Shown piece after piece: positions 30,966 to 41,200 of a DNA stretch of 64,000 nt. Origin of the DNA: an uncultured Bacilli bacterium (GTDB taxonomy: Bacteria > Bacillota_I > Bacilli_A > RF39 > UBA660); assembly GCA_910584165.1 (NCBI GenBank), contig CAJTZU010000001.1:496001-560000 (forward strand). Reading direction: 5' to 3'. The notes under the pieces are model-generated. The model searched no databases. It was not told the origin of the DNA and worked only from the letters and a program-made list of their open reading frames with translations. Within the stretch, counting starts at the first letter, position 1. Every line of letters begins with the position of its first letter. The translations under genes were made by a program, and so were the position numbers.

Positions 30966-31487
30966 TTATTGTTCAACTTTTTTAACTTTTAACAACTTAT
31001 ATTTTCTCTTTTTAAAATTTTTCCTTATTTTTTTTGCAATAAAATAAAAAGCAACCAAATAAATACTATTTATAATTATAGAAGAAATAATACTTTTATA
31101 AAAAATCTTTGTACTCCAACTAGAGAAACCTAATACTACAAAAAAGAAACAAAGAAGAATTCGATAAATTAGAATATTCATAATTCCCACTAGATAACTA
31201 TTAACTACACTAATAGATAGTCTATCAAAAAGAATGGGAATAAAATAAGCAATTCCTAAAAAACATAAAACATTAAAAAAAAGAATATTACTATAACAAA
31301 TATCATAAAAGAAACCTAATGCACCACTAATTATAAAGTAATTTTTTTTCTTTTCTGAAAAAAAAGGATAAATAATTACTAAGGAAGAAAGTGTAATAAG
31401 TGGACAACAAACAGTATTCATATCCACACAACTTAAAAGAATTCCATCTAGTAGAAAGGAAAAGAGAAGTATAATAGCAATTATCAT
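30966..31487 (-). CDS. mreD: Rod shape-determining protein MreD
   Basis: A 173-residue, very hydrophobic protein with about five membrane helices (for example IIAIILLFSFLLDGILLS and IISGALGFFYDICYSNILFF). The GFFYDI element and position after mreC are typical. It belongs to the elongasome. The ATG overlaps the mreC stop (ATGA). Confidence 0.85.
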   Translation of the reverse strand: MIIAIILLFSFLLDGILLSCVDMNTVCCPLITLSSLVIIYPFFSEKKKNYFIISGALGFFYDICYSNILFFNVLCFLGIAYFIPILFDRLSISVVNSYLVGIMNILIYRILLCFFFVVLGFSSWSTKIFYKSIISSIIINSIYLVAFYFIAKKIRKNFKKRKYKLLKVKKVEQ

Positions 31488-32341
31488 GATTGTTCTCCTT
31501 CACGAATTAAAATAGTTATGAATTTCATATCTTCTACCTCTAAAGCTGATTTTGCATAAACGATTTTAGCTAAATCAAAACTATCTGTCTCAATATCTAA
31601 TACAGTACCAATTAATAAACCACTTGGGAATCTATCCCCTAACCCTGTTGTTGTCACTTTAGAAGAAACAGGAATTTCCACATAATCACTAATTCCTTCT
31701 ACTAAATATACTTGTTTTTCTTTACTATAGCCAGTTAATAAACCATAAGCATACTTTTTATCAGATAATTGAATCTTCACAGAAATAGGATTTGAAAAAT
31801 TAGAATTGGTTAACAGTTTTACAACACTAGTTGAATTGCTAACTTGTGAAATATAACCTACTAATTCTCCATTTCCCATAACGGCCATATCTTTTTTTAT
31901 ACCATCATTAGAGCCCTTATCAATTGTAAACGAATCTAACCAATAGTTCATATTACGATTAATGATTGTAGCATGAACTTTTTCATAATTAGATAAAGAC
32001 TTATCTAAATCTAGTATTTTCTTTAAACTTTCATTTTCTTCTTTCAATTCGCGGATAGATTCTTCATATTGTTCTAAAGTAGTATATTCTTCCATCATTT
32101 CCTCATATTTTTGATAAATTTCTTCACTACTTTTTAAAACTTCCCATTTATCTTTTACATATCTAACAGGAGTTCCCAGTATATTTCCTATGGTAAGAAC
32201 AGTATCTTTTATCCCCTTTTCAATAAAAGTTAATTCTCTTTCTTTTGAAATGGAATAAGCAGTTACCCATAAAAGAAGCATTGCAATAACAACACTTACC
32301 AAGATAATATACTTTTTTCTATTTTCTTTTTTAGGATTCAT
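31484..32341 (-). CDS. mreC: Rod shape-determining protein MreC
   Basis: A 285-residue MreC: one N-terminal membrane helix (YIILVSVVIAMLLLWVTAYS), a coiled coil (residues ~65-110, YTTLEQYEESIRELKEENES) and a beta domain with AVMGNGELVGYISQVSNSTS and GDRFPSGLLIGTV. It links cell-wall enzymes to MreB; no mreB is in this window. I chose the ATG at 32341 (AGGTGAATGT site). Confidence 0.93.
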   Translation of the reverse strand: MNPKKENRKKYIILVSVVIAMLLLWVTAYSISKERELTFIEKGIKDTVLTIGNILGTPVRYVKDKWEVLKSSEEIYQKYEEMMEEYTTLEQYEESIRELKEENESLKKILDLDKSLSNYEKVHATIINRNMNYWLDSFTIDKGSNDGIKKDMAVMGNGELVGYISQVSNSTSVVKLLTNSNFSNPISVKIQLSDKKYAYGLLTGYSKEKQVYLVEGISDYVEIPVSSKVTTTGLGDRFPSGLLIGTVLDIETDSFDLAKIVYAKSALEVEDMKFITILIREGEQS

Positions 32342-32345
32342 ACAT

Positions 32346-33041
32346 TCACCTAGCACTTCCTATATCATTATTTTCTAAAAAACTATAATAGTTTTTCTTT
32401 CCTACAATAATATGATCTAAAACTTTAATATCTAATAAAGCTCCTACTTTCACTAATTTTTCTGTTATCTCTAAATCTTCTTTACTTGGAAATACATTAC
32501 CAGTTGGATGATTATGAACACAAATAATAGCAGCAGCTGAAAGTAAATATGCCTCTTTAAATATTTCTCTTGGATGAACAACACTATAATTAGAAGTTCC
32601 AATAAACAACAATTTATCACGAATGATTCGCTTAGCATTGTCTAGATATACAACATAAAAATGTTCTTGCCTTTTATTTCCTAATTTTAGTTTATAATAC
32701 TGATAAACCATGGAACTACTTGTTAATTTTTGATTTCTAAGTTCAGTATCTATATCTTCTATTCTCTTAGATAATTCCATAGAAGCAAGAATAGTACAAG
32801 CTTTTGATTTTCCTACACCTTTCATAGAAACTAATTTTTCATAAGTAATCTCTTTTAAATCTGCTAAAGAGGAAAGAGAGGCAAGAATTTCTGTTGATAA
32901 TTCTTTAGAAGATCTATCTTTGTATCCAGATTTCAAAAGAATCGCTAATAGTTCTTCATTAGATAAATTTTCTACACCATAATACTCTAATCGCTCATAA
33001 GGACGCTCTAATTCAGGTAATTCTTTAATCTTCACTACCAT
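32346..33041 (-). CDS. radC: RadC/JAB-domain protein
   Basis: A 231-residue RadC protein. N-terminal UPF0758 part (ERLEYYGVENLSNEELLAIL) with a helix-hairpin-helix (EKLVSMKGVGKSKACTILAS), then the MPN/JAB metal motif (ICVHNHPTGNVFPSKEDLEI). The role in repair is disputed. It lies 4 bases upstream of mreC, as in many Firmicutes. The ATG at 33041 has GAGG 6-10 bases upstream. Confidence 0.93.
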   Translation of the reverse strand: MVVKIKELPELERPYERLEYYGVENLSNEELLAILLKSGYKDRSSKELSTEILASLSSLADLKEITYEKLVSMKGVGKSKACTILASMELSKRIEDIDTELRNQKLTSSSMVYQYYKLKLGNKRQEHFYVVYLDNAKRIIRDKLLFIGTSNYSVVHPREIFKEAYLLSAAAIICVHNHPTGNVFPSKEDLEITEKLVKVGALLDIKVLDHIIVGKKNYYSFLENNDIGSAR

Positions 33042-33489
33042 GAACAATTTCCTCATACTTTTCTAACACTTGACTATTAATAGAAGAAATAACAACATCA
33101 TCTTCAGTCGTAGATAAAATCGCATCATAGTTTTCTAATTCTTTTAAAAACTCTTTATTGGTAACTAAATATTCCTCTGTAAAAGTATTATAACCCAAAG
33201 AACTATAATAATTACTTAATTTAATTAAATTTTCTGAACTTTTTGTAATCCCTATATAAACATCATACAAATCTCCATTTTGTTTATAAATATAATTCGT
33301 TAGAGAAAGAGTAGCTTTTTCCATTTCTTCTTCATTTTGATAAGAATTATATTTTATAAAATAGAGCATTTCTCCTGTATTCGAAGTAAATTTAATACCT
33401 TGATAAGAATCGTATTGTTCTAAAAAAGATTTTGCTAAAAAAAACCCTACAAATAGTGCAATGAATATAGAGAATAAATATTTTTTCAT
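33025..33489 (-). CDS. Membrane-anchored protein, SPOR-like pattern
   Basis: A 154-residue protein with an N-terminal signal anchor (MKKYLFSIFIALFVGFFLAK). The outside part reads LYFIKYNSYQNEEEMEKATL then VYIGITKSSENLIKLSNYYS, resembling the two half-repeats of SPOR-type peptidoglycan-binding domains, though the match is loose. It overlaps radC by 17 bases and heads the radC-mreC-mreD transcript, which fits a wall-related role. This is inference. Confidence 0.55.
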   Translation of the reverse strand: MKKYLFSIFIALFVGFFLAKSFLEQYDSYQGIKFTSNTGEMLYFIKYNSYQNEEEMEKATLSLTNYIYKQNGDLYDVYIGITKSSENLIKLSNYYSSLGYNTFTEEYLVTNKEFLKELENYDAILSTTEDDVVISSINSQVLEKYEEIVHGSED

Positions 33490-33564
33490 ACTATCACCAG
33501 TATCATTGTACTAAATCAAATAGTCGTATTTTGTCGTATATAATTTTGAATTATTCAATATAGT

Positions 33565-33593
33565 AGTATATATATTCCTCCTTAGAAAGTCAA
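33565..33593 (-). promoter_or_regulatory. Promoter of the radC-mreCD transcript
   Basis: Minus strand: -35 TTGACT (33588-33593), 17 bases, -10 TATACT (33565-33570). The ~75-base leader contains TACGAC twice. Confidence 0.75.
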
Positions 33594-33603
33594 TATTTTT
33601 TAG

Positions 33604-33631
33604 AAAAAAAAGAAGTACCAATGTACTACTT
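33604..33631 (-). terminator. Terminator after the ADP-ribosylglycohydrolase gene
   Basis: GTAC-centred stem with one mismatch overlapping the stop codon, then eight T residues on the minus strand; it ends the T7SS-toxin transcript. Confidence 0.75.
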
Positions 33632-34570
33632 TCTATTTTGAGGACAAAACTTTTTAGAAAACTCTTGAGCTAAAGATTCTAAGTATTCTTTTTTCTTTAA
33701 TTTGGATAACCATCTTTCAGGGATATTTTCTTTTCCGTATAAAATTCCATTAATAGAGCCCGTAATAGCACCAACTGTATCAGTGTCCTCTCCCAAATTA
33801 ACAGCCATTACTACAGCGCTTTCATAATCTGAATTTTTAAGTGTTGACCAAATACTAGCTTCCAAAGTAGATACTACATATCCACTAGATTGAATAGAAT
33901 CTTCTTCTAAATTAGGTAATTCCTTAGAAAAAATTCTATGATAAGCATCTATTGCTTCTTTTGGGTAATAATTCTGGTAATTTGAAGGAGATAAATGAAA
34001 AAATGCTTCTTCCTTACTTTTTCCATTCAATAAGTCCATAATATAATCTGCATAAATCTGGCATCCAAGTAAACTAATGGAATGAGCATGTGTAAGAGAA
34101 GATACCTCATCTATTTTTACTCTCAACTCTTCTCTAGACATTCCTTGATAATATCCATAATAAACAATAGGGAGAATTCTCATTAAAGAACCATTTCCAT
34201 TACTTCTAACATGATTTTCTCCACATAATAGAGGACTTTTTCCCATCTGATAATTCATAAGAGCATTTCTAGTTGTAATTCCAATATCAAATAATTGATC
34301 AGTTGCTGTATAATTTGCCTTTTGATACCAATCAATAAATTTGTCCATAATATCCGAATAATCTATTTTTTCTTTTTCTGTAATAGAATCAAGAGTTGCG
34401 ATAGTCATAGAAGTATCATCACTCCAAGTTCCCTCTGGAACTTTATGACTGCCATAACCTACCATTTCTTTTAGTTTGTTTGACTTTTTTCTCATTGTAA
34501 ATTCAATAGGAACACCTAAAGCATCTGCACATGCAAAACCTAGGATTCCATCTTCTACTGAATTATTCAT
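33626..34570 (-). CDS. ADP-ribosylglycohydrolase, candidate immunity protein
   Basis: A 314-residue DraG/ARH-family enzyme that removes ADP-ribose from proteins (classically from arginine) in a two-metal site. The family's metal-binding segments are visible: GILGFACADALGVPIEF, PEGTWSDDTSMTIATLDS and the late MAVNLGEDTDTVGAITGSIN. No signal peptide, so it acts in the cytoplasm. It is the last gene of the T7SS operon, 10 bases after the 226-residue protein and close to a toxin carrying an arginine-type ADP-ribosyltransferase. That placement makes it a good candidate for reversing self-modification. Enzyme family firm, immunity role inferred. Confidence 0.88.
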   Translation of the reverse strand: MNNSVEDGILGFACADALGVPIEFTMRKKSNKLKEMVGYGSHKVPEGTWSDDTSMTIATLDSITEKEKIDYSDIMDKFIDWYQKANYTATDQLFDIGITTRNALMNYQMGKSPLLCGENHVRSNGNGSLMRILPIVYYGYYQGMSREELRVKIDEVSSLTHAHSISLLGCQIYADYIMDLLNGKSKEEAFFHLSPSNYQNYYPKEAIDAYHRIFSKELPNLEEDSIQSSGYVVSTLEASIWSTLKNSDYESAVVMAVNLGEDTDTVGAITGSINGILYGKENIPERWLSKLKKKEYLESLAQEFSKKFCPQNRK

Positions 34571-34579
34571 AAATTCCTC

Positions 34580-35260
34580 CTACTTCTTTTTCCCCTCTTC
34601 ATTTTCTCTTTCTTCAGGATGTTCTCTTAAATATAATTCCCTTTTCATTCTAATAATTAATTTTTGTTGTTCTAAAGGGAGCGGATTACCATTTTTATCT
34701 ACCATATTTAAATCGCCTTCTTGGAAGAAAAAGTAATTTTCTTTCTTCGCTTTTTCTGTTTCCCTTTTTCTAGCTTTTTCCATAATATCTCCCATATCTT
34801 CTGTAACTAACATTTTTTCATATAAGAATTTATAATCAATATCTTTTGTTACTTGATAAATTTTATCTAAGCTTCTTTTTATCTCATCATTATGTGTTTC
34901 ATTATAAAGCTCAATTAAAGCTCGAAAAGAATCAATATCACTTTCAGCTCCACTTAATAAAATTGTTAAATAGTTAATATCTTTCGTACAAAGATATAAA
35001 GTTTTATAATATTCTGCTAAAGCGGGAAGAGAGAAATTTTCTTTATTTGTTTTCTTTAAAATTTCTCCCCCATTAAAATATTGAAAATAAGGAAAATAAT
35101 TGATTGCTCCGCTATTTCCAGATAAATAGGCTCTAGCAAGCCTTTCTTCTATTTCTTTTCTTTCTTCTTCTGTTAAAGCATCTAAAGTTTGTGGATGAAA
35201 ATGAAATTCTGGTCTATTACTTCTTAAAATAGAATTTAATTTCTTATATGTTTCTGTCAT
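34580..35260 (-). CDS. Helical protein between toxin and glycohydrolase (226 aa)
   Basis: Not recognised. A soluble, charged protein that appears all-helical, possibly with TPR/HEAT-like pairs (LPALAEYYKTLYLCTKDINY and the later IKRSLDKIYQVTKDIDYKFL). It ends with a long Glu/Lys tail. It begins 12 bases after the toxin stop with a GGGGGAAAG site. Immunity against another toxin domain, or a toxin chaperone, are the two natural options by position. Confidence 0.5.
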   Translation of the reverse strand: MTETYKKLNSILRSNRPEFHFHPQTLDALTEEERKEIEERLARAYLSGNSGAINYFPYFQYFNGGEILKKTNKENFSLPALAEYYKTLYLCTKDINYLTILLSGAESDIDSFRALIELYNETHNDEIKRSLDKIYQVTKDIDYKFLYEKMLVTEDMGDIMEKARKRETEKAKKENYFFFQEGDLNMVDKNGNPLPLEQQKLIIRMKRELYLREHPEERENEEGKKK

Positions 35261-35272
35261 TCTTTCCCCCCA

Positions 35273-38200
35273 TTAAAATAATATATTAAAAATATCTTCT
35301 GTCAAATTATTTTTAAAAACAGTAAATGCAATTTTATTCTTACCTGTTGTTATATTGTTCATTAAAGCCGTAATAGTATCAGTAGTATCAAAATATGTAA
35401 AATTTTCATTTAAAAATTTAGCAGCTATTAAGCCTTTAAATTCTTCAAATGCCACTTCATAAGAATAAGTAGAACCATAATTTGCTATCAATTGTCTAAA
35501 ATAATCTAAATCTATTGTAACAGAAGAGTATTTAGAAGTAAATACATCATCAGAAAGGACTGCTTCTAGTGTTAATGTTTTAATGTTTTGATTTTTCAAA
35601 ATTTCAGCAAACTCTACATTTTTAAAAATATTGCCAAATGGACCACCAATATCTTCTACTCCTGGGAAAATAAACTTTAAACTATCAATAGTTTTTCCAT
35701 CTGCTGTTTTCATTTGACATAAATCACGAGCAAATTCTTCCGATAATAAATTCCATAAAGTTTCTAATTGTGGCGTAGAAAAACTATTACTATTCCAATT
35801 AGCAAACACTAAATCTAAGAAATACAAACCTTCTCCTATTGTCGAATTCTCAATCGTAGTAAATTGTGTATTCAGTTGACTGCAATCTACTTTACTCCAT
35901 AAAACAGGAGGCTTACTTAAATCGTAAATTGCTACCTTACCTTTAATATAAGGAGACAATAATTCAACAAAATGTTGCCAATTTAATTCATGATTATTAA
36001 TTCCTTCGTTAACAAATGCATCTTTTGAACCTATTAAGGCATTTAATAAATTTTCAACAACAGTTACATCTGTAATTTCAAATGTATTTTTCATTGAACT
36101 TTGAAGTTCTTGATAAGCATGCTCATAAACGCATTCTCTTAAATCTTTATCCTCAAACAATTTTTCTATCAATTCTGTTTTTATATCGCTATCCAATTCC
36201 AGACCTGTTAGATTTAATAAATAATAATATTTACTATCACTATCTAAATTTCCTAGATAAGTAAGTAAGGTTGTATAAGTTTCAAATGGATAATGTTGTA
36301 AACTTTTTTCTAACATTTGTTTCATAAAATCTTCAGTAATAAAACTAGACATATCAGACGATAAGACGGAATCAATTAATTCATAATCAAATAGGCCATT
36401 CTGCTCCATTAACTTTAAAGAAGATGTAATATAATACTCTACTGCTGATTTTAATTCTTGACGATTGTAACCAGAAATATCTATTTGTTCATTCAAAACA
36501 TCCACTAAAATATTACTATTTAAAGCTATAGCATTTAAAATGTTTAAAGGAATCATAGTACTAGTAATGTTTAATTCTTCAAATACATTTACTAAAGTTC
36601 CAGGAGAAACTGCATTTTCTGCTCCTGTTATTGTATAGCCAAATAACATAGATTGTTCAAATTCTGATAAAGCTTGTAAATCTGGGTCTACAGAAACTGT
36701 TGATTGTTGAACTGAATTATTAACTACATTAGTATTAGTAACAGTAGAATTTGCTGTCATTGTACTTAAATCTGCAGCAATATTATTTACTACTATAGCA
36801 TCTATTACTATTTTCTCAACACCATCAATGTTTTGTTTAGAAACATTCTCAATCATTAATTCTTGACCACGTCCTAATAAGAATTCATTTTCAGTATTAT
36901 AGAAATCTGAAAGCTGGTTTACATAAGCACCAGTCGTTCCTGCTGGGGCTTTTATTTTAAAAACAACTTCATAAGATTGATATTTTGCAAAAGAACAATC
37001 ATAAGATGGAGAAGTACTCATATATCCCAAATCTATATAAGTTTGACCTATTAATGCCTGCAATCCAGCATAGTCATGAATTCCTAAATGATTAAATGCA
37101 CCAATTTGTACACCTCTCCAAAGAATTGTATCTTCTACTAAAGTAAATTTTGCAAGTGCACTATCAATAGATTGAATAATATTGTAATAATAACTAGACA
37201 CATTTTTAGTTCTTAATTCTGCATTAATTTGCATATAATTACTCTTAGTATATAAATTGATTGCATAAATTTCTTGTGAGGTTAAAGTAGAAAGCCATCT
37301 TCCTTCTACAGTATTTTTTAAATAGTTATCAAATTCTTTCTGCTCTGCTAATGTTAAAGTATTTCTAAATTCTAATAAGGTGAGTGGCGTACTACTTTCA
37401 ATATTATTTTTCAATCTTCCCCTAACATTACTAGGCACATCTCCAAAGAAAGCAGCTAAACTGGCTTTGTTCTTAAACTTTTTAAAATTAGAATCATCTA
37501 CTTGAATACCTTGATTAACATCTTGACTAACAAATTGTCCTAAATACTGTTGAATTTGTTCTGTTGTTAAGCTAGATAAGTCTAATAAAGAAGTATCTAT
37601 TTTTTGAATATCTATATTCTGTAAAATTAAAAGAGTCATATTATTAGAAAATATATAATTTTTAAAATCTTCTAAATCAAATTTTCCAATTTCATAACGA
37701 ACATTATTATCACGGGTAAGTACAAAAATATCTCCTGTATTTAAATAGTCTTCCATTATTTTAGTTGCATCTTTAAAACCATATTTATCTATTAAAGTTT
37801 TAAAAGCTAGCACAATAGCACTTTCATAATCAGCATCAGTATATTCTGAAAAAGTATCTGTAAGGTTAATACCAAATATATTAGAAAGTTCTAAAGCTGT
37901 ATATTTTGTTAAAATATTAGTAATGTTAGACTCTAAATTAGCACCATGAACATAATAATTATAAAGCAATAATTGAATATTAGCACTAGCACCATATGTT
38001 TTAACAATTTCATTTTGAATATTTGTGATATCTTTAGAAATTAGATAATCTGAAAAAATAGTTTGAATGCTTTTTCCATTATACATTCCTTGTAAATAAG
38101 AATTTAAGTTTTCCATCGTAAATTTACTAATTTCAAAACGTACATTATTATCCCTAGTTAATAAAAATTTATCGCCTGTTTTTAAATACTCCTCAAAAAT

Positions 38201-41200
38201 TTTAACAGCTTGATTAAGACCATATTTTTGAATAAGCGTATCCATGGCAGTTTCAAAAGACTGCTTATAATGCTCTAAACTATACATAGTAGCAGTATTA
38301 TTTAATTCTTGAAGATTTAATACACTAAGAAAATCTGATACTGTATATTTATCTACATAGTTAGCTAAAGATTCATCCAATTGAGCACCATAAATAAAAT
38401 GCTCATAAATAATTTGTTCAAACGATTGAGAACCATACTTCTCTTGTGCAATATCCATAATCATATTAAGTTCATTTTGTAAATAATATTTAGAAAATAA
38501 TTTATGAACATTTAAAGAACCATCAGAACTATTACTTACATAATTTCTAAATCCTTCTATTCCAAACTTTGTAATATCAAAACGAATTCCATCATCACGA
38601 GTTAATAAAGTTTCTTTACCTGTATACAAATAATCACTCATAATTTTAATGGCATTTGTTAAACCATATTTCTTAACTAAATTATCTATTGCCTGTGGAA
38701 TAATTTGATAATAGTCTGAATAAGTATACATTTTAGATTTTGCCAATAAAGATTTAAATCCAACAATTGCATACATTTCATTAGCCGTATATTTTGATAA
38801 AAGCTGTTCTAGTTCACTATCAATATGAGCACCATATACATAGTATCCCACTAAAACATCTTGAAATTTATATCCATATTTATCAGAAATCATTTGAGAA
38901 ATAGTATTAATATCTAATGATAACTGAGTAAGCCTATTAGATTTAAAATATTGTAATAATAGTTTCTTTCTATTAGGAAAAGCATCTAAAGCAGCTTGGT
39001 TTGTTAAATAAAGGGAAACACTATCTGCAAAATCTTCTAAAGGAGATTTTGAATCTATTGCATAACTAGACACCCCTTCTTTTCCACTAATTTGAAAATC
39101 TGATTGCATAGCATTCTGCCATAAAGTAGAAGTACTAATTTGACCATTTGTAAGTCCCCAACTTGCTGCACATGCAGTATCATAACAATGAGCTGCCTCA
39201 TGTGCTAATAACTCTAAAGTTGGTATACCTGTCCACAAATTAATAATACCGCTACCACCTGTTGCTGCACTATTAAAATTATTAGTATTATAATTTAATT
39301 CCCAATAAATATCAGCAGGATTATATGTATCATAAAAGTTTACTTCCTTTATTTGTTGTTGTAGAATTTCAGGTAACAAAGAAAAATTATTTTCGAACTG
39401 AGTTAAAAGTTGATTTTGCATAGCAACATCCATTTTAGTTGAAAAATTAATTTTAAATCCGTAAGTCGAATTATAGCGAATATTAAAACTAGTAGTTGCA
39501 TCTAACCTTGCTTTTGCATAAGAACTTACAATCTTAGAAGCATCTTGCACACTATATCCATTTGCCAAAAGATAAAAATAGGCTGCTCTTGTATATTGCT
39601 TTCCAATATTCTTTTGATCAGGAATAGCAAAACTTTGATCAATCAATCTCATCGCTGCAGATACAGCTAATGTTTCATTTTGAATAGTCGGCATCTGCTC
39701 ATATTGAATAAGTAAATTCATAATTGTTTGCTGTTGTTTTGCCGTTAAAGGCAGATTAGAAATAAAATCATAAGTACCTGTATTCGCGTTTGTATTGGTA
39801 TTCGCATTTTGCTTTCCTACTAATTTATTAAAAATATCTTTCAAAGATGGAGCTTGATAATCATTTACTGTTTCTATATTATTTCCAATATTTGTTTCAC
39901 TAACATTTTTAAAAATACTTTCTAATGTTACTGAAGAATCATACCTCTGATAATTATTTACTGCGTCTTTTATCGCAAATAATGTTCCTATATTCATTTT
40001 AGATATCTGCTCTTGCGTTAGATTTCCTGCTAAGGCATTAATACACGCTGTTTGATATCTACTATCGATTCCTAATATACTCGCTATTATTTGATTTCTT
40101 TGGGTTTGTTCTAATGTTGTTAAGCCTGCTACTTTATATTCTGTATTGATTGCTCTTGATACTGCTCTTGATACATTAAATTCGGATACCCCTATTCTTC
40201 CAGCTCCGAATATTCCTCCTGATAAGAATCCTCCTGCAAAGGCTTGTTTGATTTGGTCATGATATTCCTCGTTGGCTAATCTTCTTGCTTCTTCTTCTCC
40301 CATTCCCTCTAACATGTGATTATAGATACTTAAGTTATAGTTACTTAATTCTCCTGCCATCATCTCATCTATATAATGATTCAATATTTCTGTACAGAGC
40401 TCTTCTTCTCCTTCACAGAGTCCTTGACTAATTACTCCTAGGGCTAAATACCCACTATTGATTGCTATTTTCTGTAATGTTGGATTACTTATATTCGCTG
40501 TTAATCTTCTTACCATATTTGCTGAAGCATCCCCTAATGCTCCTTCTAAGTTTATTAAATGACCTACTGAACAGCTTTCCATTAAGGTTTCTACTGTTGC
40601 TGATGAAAATGCTAGCAATACTGCTTTATCATCACTTAATCCTCTATTTAAGGCATCGTTTAAAGTACTTACATAGGCTCTTGAGCCCATCAGTGTCGCA
40701 CTTATTGTTGTATTGGCTATTGTTGTTGCTGCTGTGCTTGTCACTCCTGCTGCTCCCATCAATCCTCCTGTTGCATAACAGGCGGCTATTAAGGTTATCG
40801 AATCTGCCATACTCATTCCTGTATTATATAAAAATGCCCATCCTTCTCCATAGTTTTCATAGATATCTTGACTTACAGCTTGTCTAAACGTATCTCCCAT
40901 ACTATAGACTTCTACTCTTCTAATTTCATTTCCTGTTATTACACTTCCTAAGGATACAAATGCTGCATTCATTCCTTCAAATGGCGTAATAAATACTGAG
41001 CCTATAGATGCTAATACGGGATGCTCTTTCGCCCATTCTGCATCCTTCTGTTGTGTATCCATTAACCATCTATTATCTAACTCATCTGATATTTTTACTA
41101 AATAGTCATAGGCTGCTTCTGCTCCTTCTGTATTATAGATATAGTTAAATACCTCTATTTCATCTGCCTGCATAAATGGTATCCAACTATCATAATTTTT

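Noticed and set aside
40462..40887. Leu-rich plus-strand frame of 141 residues
   Set aside because: It lies entirely inside the toxin gene on the other strand, has no ribosome site, and its composition is what a complement of that gene gives.
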